A program made the position numbers and the translations under genes. Positions 13,156 through 15,607 of a DNA stretch of 15,607 nt are shown one piece after another. Under the pieces are notes generated by a model that was given only the letters and a program-made list of their open reading frames with translations, had not been told where the DNA came from and searched no databases. How positions within the stretch are numbered: the first letter of the stretch is position 1; every line of letters starts with the position of its first letter. The stretch comes from CAYWTS01 sp964461265 (GTDB lineage: Bacteria; Bacteroidota; Ignavibacteria; Tepidaquicellales; OLB5): contig CAYWTS010000043.1 in NCBI GenBank assembly GCA_964461265.1, positions 1 through 15,607 on the forward strand, given 5' to 3'.

Positions 13156-13509
13156 ATGAGTTCAAATATAAAACAAACCTCTTTACACGATGGTAAAATC
13201 ATCGTTCTGGAATTAAAGGGCAACTATGTTGGTGGCGATGAAACCGACGAGCTTAGAGATGAAATCAGGAAAATTGCAGATTCAGGCAACCTGAATCTAA
13301 TACTAGACCTTGGTGGCGTTTCTTACCTGAACAGTTCGGCATTAGGTGTATTGATTGCAGCGCATGCGAATTATGCTAAAAGAGGAGGAAAAATAAAGCT
13401 TTGCCAGCTCAATAAAAATCTCGAGAATATTTTTGTAATAACTAAGCTAAGCCTTATATTCGATTCTTATCCAAACCAAATGGAGGCAGTTGCCAGTTTT
13501 ACCAATTAA
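13156..13509 (+). CDS. STAS-domain protein, anti-sigma-factor-antagonist-like
   Basis: A 117-residue single STAS domain: KIIVLELKGNY (14-24), LNLILDLGGVSYLNSSALGVLIAAH (46-70) and GGKIKLCQLNKNLENIFVITKL (77-98). The segment LNSSALGVL aligns with the DSSGLGV phosphorylation motif of SpoIIAA/RsbV. The second Ser (S61) sits at the phospho-acceptor position, while the preceding Asp is Asn59 and the Gly is Ala. It may be a partner-switching regulator controlled by an HPK-type kinase, but no anti-sigma kinase, phosphatase or sigma gene is adjacent. The ATG at 13156 is preferred over a TTG at 13126. It ends 59 bp before exbB and could be read through into it, or transcribed separately. Confidence 0.85.
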   Translation: MSSNIKQTSLHDGKIIVLELKGNYVGGDETDELRDEIRKIADSGNLNLILDLGGVSYLNSSALGVLIAAHANYAKRGGKIKLCQLNKNLENIFVITKLSLIFDSYPNQMEAVASFTN

Positions 13510-13552
13510 AAATTTTTTTTCAAACTAGAAATAAATACTTAATTTATCATCC

Positions 13553-13557
13553 GGAGG
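13553..13557 (+). promoter_or_regulatory. Shine-Dalgarno GGAGG for exbB
   Basis: GGAGG lies 11 nt before the exbB ATG at 13569. It is one of only two strong Shine-Dalgarno sites in the window. The following exbD genes have shorter GGAG sites (in GCGGAGTT and GAGGAGCA). Confidence 0.65.
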
Positions 13558-13568
13558 AATAATTTAAT

Positions 13569-14345
13569 ATGAAACAATCTCTTTTTATCACCATTGTCCT
13601 TGTAGGTGCCCTCGCTGTATCTATTCTGATATTTCTGTTTGTTTTCGGAAATCCTGCGAATTTCAAGGGCGGTGATGTTGCAACAGGAACACCTGTAAAT
13701 ATCTTTGGACAGATTTACAAAGGCGGATGGGTTGTTCCTTCTTTATTAACTATCAGTATTATGGTTATTACTTTTGTCATCGAAAGGCTTCTTTCACTTA
13801 GGAAAGCTAAAGGCAGAGGCTCCATAGAAACTTATCTTAAAAAAGTACAGGCTTCGTTGCAAGAAGGCAATATTGAAGAAGCAATAGCCGAATGCGATAA
13901 GCAAAGAGGCTCGCTTGCAAATGTTTTAAGACAGGGTCTTGAGAGATACCAGGTTGTAAAGAACGACCCTATAGAAGCTGAAAAGAAAATAGCTGAGGTC
14001 CAAAGAGCAATCGAAGAAGCTATGATGCTCGAAGTACCACTTCTTGAAAGAAACCTTGTTGCTCTTGCAACCATTGCTTCTATCTCAGTACTTGTTGGTT
14101 TATTCGGAACGGTTCTTGGTATGATACGTTCGTTTCAGGCTCTGGCTACTGCAGGTACTCCTAATGCTATCGAACTGTCAACAGGTATTTCGGAAGCACT
14201 GGTTAATACTGCCTTCGGTATATTCGGTGCTATTGTAGCTATCATAAGCTATAACTTCTTTAATACGAAAGTTAGTAACTTCACATATATGATTGATGAA
14301 GCAACATATAATATGCTTCAGATTCTGACAGTTAAATCGAAATAA
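13569..14345 (+). CDS. exbB: MotA/TolQ/ExbB proton-channel family protein
   Basis: A 258-residue inner-membrane protein with four predicted helices: about 5-27, 54-76, 163-188 and 206-232. The last two carry the family signature LATIASISVLVGLFGTVLGMI and ISEALVNTAFGIFGAIVAI, with Thr180 and Thr214 at positions typical for proton-path threonines. A cytoplasmic loop lies between (about 77-162). E. coli ExbB has three helices, so the N-terminal helix here is an addition common in longer members. It assembles as a ring around ExbD and uses the proton gradient to drive TonB- or Tol-type energy transfer. It is the first gene of an exbB-exbD-exbD operon (gaps of 47 and 15 bp). Whether it serves TonB, Tol or another envelope system is not shown by the neighbours. 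Confidence 0.92.
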   Translation: MKQSLFITIVLVGALAVSILIFLFVFGNPANFKGGDVATGTPVNIFGQIYKGGWVVPSLLTISIMVITFVIERLLSLRKAKGRGSIETYLKKVQASLQEGNIEEAIAECDKQRGSLANVLRQGLERYQVVKNDPIEAEKKIAEVQRAIEEAMMLEVPLLERNLVALATIASISVLVGLFGTVLGMIRSFQALATAGTPNAIELSTGISEALVNTAFGIFGAIVAIISYNFFNTKVSNFTYMIDEATYNMLQILTVKSK

Positions 14346-14392
14346 ACATTTTTTAATTGTTTCAGAAAACATAAAATTGCGGAGTTAAAATT

Positions 14393-14989
14393 ATGCCAGC
14401 AGTCAAAAAACCAAAGCGAGCAGGTGTTAATATCGATATGACACCCTATGTGGATGTTATTATGCTCATTTTAACATTCTTCATGCTTACTGCACAGTTT
14501 AAAGCCGAGCTTTCGGAAGATATCAAAATTAATCTTCCTAAGTCAGGTAACGATACCACTAAGCTTCCTGAGCGAAATGTAATGGCACTTATAGTAACAA
14601 AAGACGGAGACGTATTTGTTGATGTTGATAATATGAAAGTCAGGCAGGATGTGTTCGGGGAAGCAATGGGCATAGGAGCGTATCATATCGACAGCACAAC
14701 ACAACCCGGTTTCGAAAAACCGGAATTTGTACAAAACACAAGTGAAATTAAAAGAGCCTTAATTAAATATTCGAACAGAGAACAGTTTAAGAAACTTCTT
14801 ATCGACCTTCGTTTATCCTCTAAAAGCATAGTTGGTAAAGACCTCAGAATTGTGGTTAAAGGCGATAAAGATGCTGACCTTGGCTCGGTTCAGGATTTAA
14901 TGGACATTTTAAGAGAAACCAAGAATACAAGATTCTCTTTTGTCACCGATATGGACAGGGGAGAACCTAAACAAGAACTTAATAAGTAG
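14393..14989 (+). CDS. exbD: ExbD/TolR biopolymer transport protein, first copy
   Basis: A 198-residue protein with a short cytoplasmic N-terminus, one membrane helix (about 20-38) and a periplasmic domain. The motif NIDMTPYVDVIMLILTFFM contains Asp21, the essential proton-carrying Asp of ExbD/TolR. The periplasmic domain is longer than in E. coli ExbD (141 residues): an extra segment at about 72-115 (MKVRQDVFGEAMG, HIDSTTQPGFEKPEF) separates the first strands from the helix-strand end (LIDLRLSSKSIVGKDLRIVVKGDKD). It is co-directional with exbB and 15 bp before the second exbD. Both copies share the DMTPYVDVIML core at protein and nearly at DNA level, so they arose by duplication and then diverged in the periplasmic part. 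Confidence 0.92.
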   Translation: MPAVKKPKRAGVNIDMTPYVDVIMLILTFFMLTAQFKAELSEDIKINLPKSGNDTTKLPERNVMALIVTKDGDVFVDVDNMKVRQDVFGEAMGIGAYHIDSTTQPGFEKPEFVQNTSEIKRALIKYSNREQFKKLLIDLRLSSKSIVGKDLRIVVKGDKDADLGSVQDLMDILRETKNTRFSFVTDMDRGEPKQELNK

Positions 14990-15004
14990 AGAGGAGCAAA
15001 AACT

Positions 15005-15529
15005 ATGGCATCAGTTGAATCAGCCGAACAAGAGGTAAAACGAGGACGGAAAATTCCAAAATATAAACAGAAGAAGAAAATCGGTTTCAGGATCGATATG
15101 ACACCTTATGTTGACGTTATTATGCTTCTGCTTACATTTTTTATTATGACAACTACCTTAAACCAGCCGCAGGTTATGCAGATTAACCTTCCCAAAGGCG
15201 ATGAAAAAGAAAAAGTGCAGGTTAATATGGGCAATGTTGTGTTTATCAGGGTTTCGGAAAAAGGTAACATAGCTGTATCGAAAGGACGTGATGACGGAAC
15301 TGAAGAGCAGCCATATAAGGTTCAGCTTACAAAGCTTAAAGATTACCTTGAAGTCCTCGGTAAAGCCAATAAAGATATGATAATGATTTTGAAATTCGAC
15401 CGCAAGGGCAAATACTCATTTATGATAGACGTGCTTGATGAAATAAACCGTGCAACAATAGAAAAACGCTACAGCTTCTCTAAAATGAATGATGATGATT
15501 TGCGTGTGATAGGGGTAATAGGGGGATAG
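15005..15529 (+). CDS. exbD: ExbD/TolR biopolymer transport protein, second copy
   Basis: A 174-residue ExbD paralogue. A longer, strongly basic N-terminal tail (KRGRKIPKYKQKKKIGFRI, residues 12-30) precedes IDMTPYVDVIMLLLTFF, with the essential Asp at 37. The periplasmic domain has no long insertion but includes GRDDGTEEQPYK and ends with MIDVLDEINRATIEKRYSFSKMNDDDLRVI. ExbB rings hold two ExbD chains, so two different ExbDs could form a heterodimer in the pore or alternate between partners (inference). GAGGAG precedes the ATG. The operon ends here with a strong terminator, without a tonB gene. Confidence 0.92.
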   Translation: MASVESAEQEVKRGRKIPKYKQKKKIGFRIDMTPYVDVIMLLLTFFIMTTTLNQPQVMQINLPKGDEKEKVQVNMGNVVFIRVSEKGNIAVSKGRDDGTEEQPYKVQLTKLKDYLEVLGKANKDMIMILKFDRKGKYSFMIDVLDEINRATIEKRYSFSKMNDDDLRVIGVIGG

Positions 15530-15572
15530 TTTTCAGAAAACAGAATACATAAATATAATATATTAGTATTTT

Positions 15573-15600
15573 AACAAGTCAGGTAAACGCCTGACTTGTT
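15573..15600 (+). terminator. Intrinsic terminator after the exb operon
   Basis: An 11-bp perfect stem, AACAAGTCAGG (15573-15583) with its complement (15590-15600) around loop TAAACG, is followed by TGTTTAT. It starts 43 bp after the second exbD stop and marks the end of the exbB-exbD-exbD transcript. Confidence 0.85.
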
Positions 15601-15607
15601 TGTTTAT

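Overview
The window reads as chromosomal sequence from a moderately AT-rich, Gram-negative member of the Bacteroidota/Ignavibacteriota (FCB) branch. The evidence is: outer-membrane proteins (an Omp85-type barrel and a small barrel), two lipoproteins with clear lipoboxes, an ExbB-ExbD-ExbD motor, a GT117/DUF2723 membrane glycosyltransferase, a short-LID adenylate kinase, few Shine-Dalgarno sequences, and promoter candidates of the TTG-N19-20-TAnnTTTG type. An Ignavibacteria-like genome is my best guess, but this is inference. No plasmid, phage, transposase, CRISPR, tRNA or rRNA is visible.

Layout. Positions 1-1655 hold a peptide-binding lipoprotein of an ABC importer, cut at its 5' end by the window edge. 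A repeat-rich gap follows, then a very AT-rich SAM methyltransferase (1930-2700) and an isochorismatase-fold cysteine hydrolase (2764-3417). A lone oligopeptide/dipeptide ABC ATPase of the OppF/DppF type (3758-4765, minus) lies between two similarly oriented copies of a small nested-palindrome element (3447-3599 and 5044-5171). On the minus strand come a small beta-barrel protein (5322-6101), RsmE (6463-7161), and a tight three-gene run: a CADD/TenA-like protein, a DUF2723 glycosyltransferase and a single-POTRA Omp85 barrel (11587 down to 7363). A minus-strand lipoprotein cytochrome c with a KE-rich stalk (11697-12251) follows. The right end is all plus strand: adk (12505-13062), a STAS-domain protein (13156-13509), then exbB, exbD and exbD (13569-15529), closed by a strong intrinsic terminator.

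Functional links. The SBP and OppF belong to the same transporter class but are on opposite strands and without permease genes, so any partnership is inferred. The CADD-DUF2723-Omp85 run is probably one transcript: the gaps are 31 and 6 bp, and the last gene uses a TTG start directly after the preceding stop. ExbB plus two ExbDs form a proton-driven motor; no TonB or receptor gene is present before the terminator.

The most unusual material is intergenic: (i) the two-copy nested-palindrome element around oppF; (ii) a long palindromic repeat placed in the same orientation immediately before the start codons of both rsmE and adk; (iii) a family of short perfect or near-perfect palindromes, several of which sit 13-60 bp after gene stops; (iv) a four-unit cluster of GGAGC-type repeats at 1692-1890. 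Among the genes, the CADD-like protein stands out: it keeps the apparent dimetal ligands and a lysine corresponding to the self-sacrificing residue of chlamydial p-aminobenzoate synthase. I found no clearly new multi-gene system.
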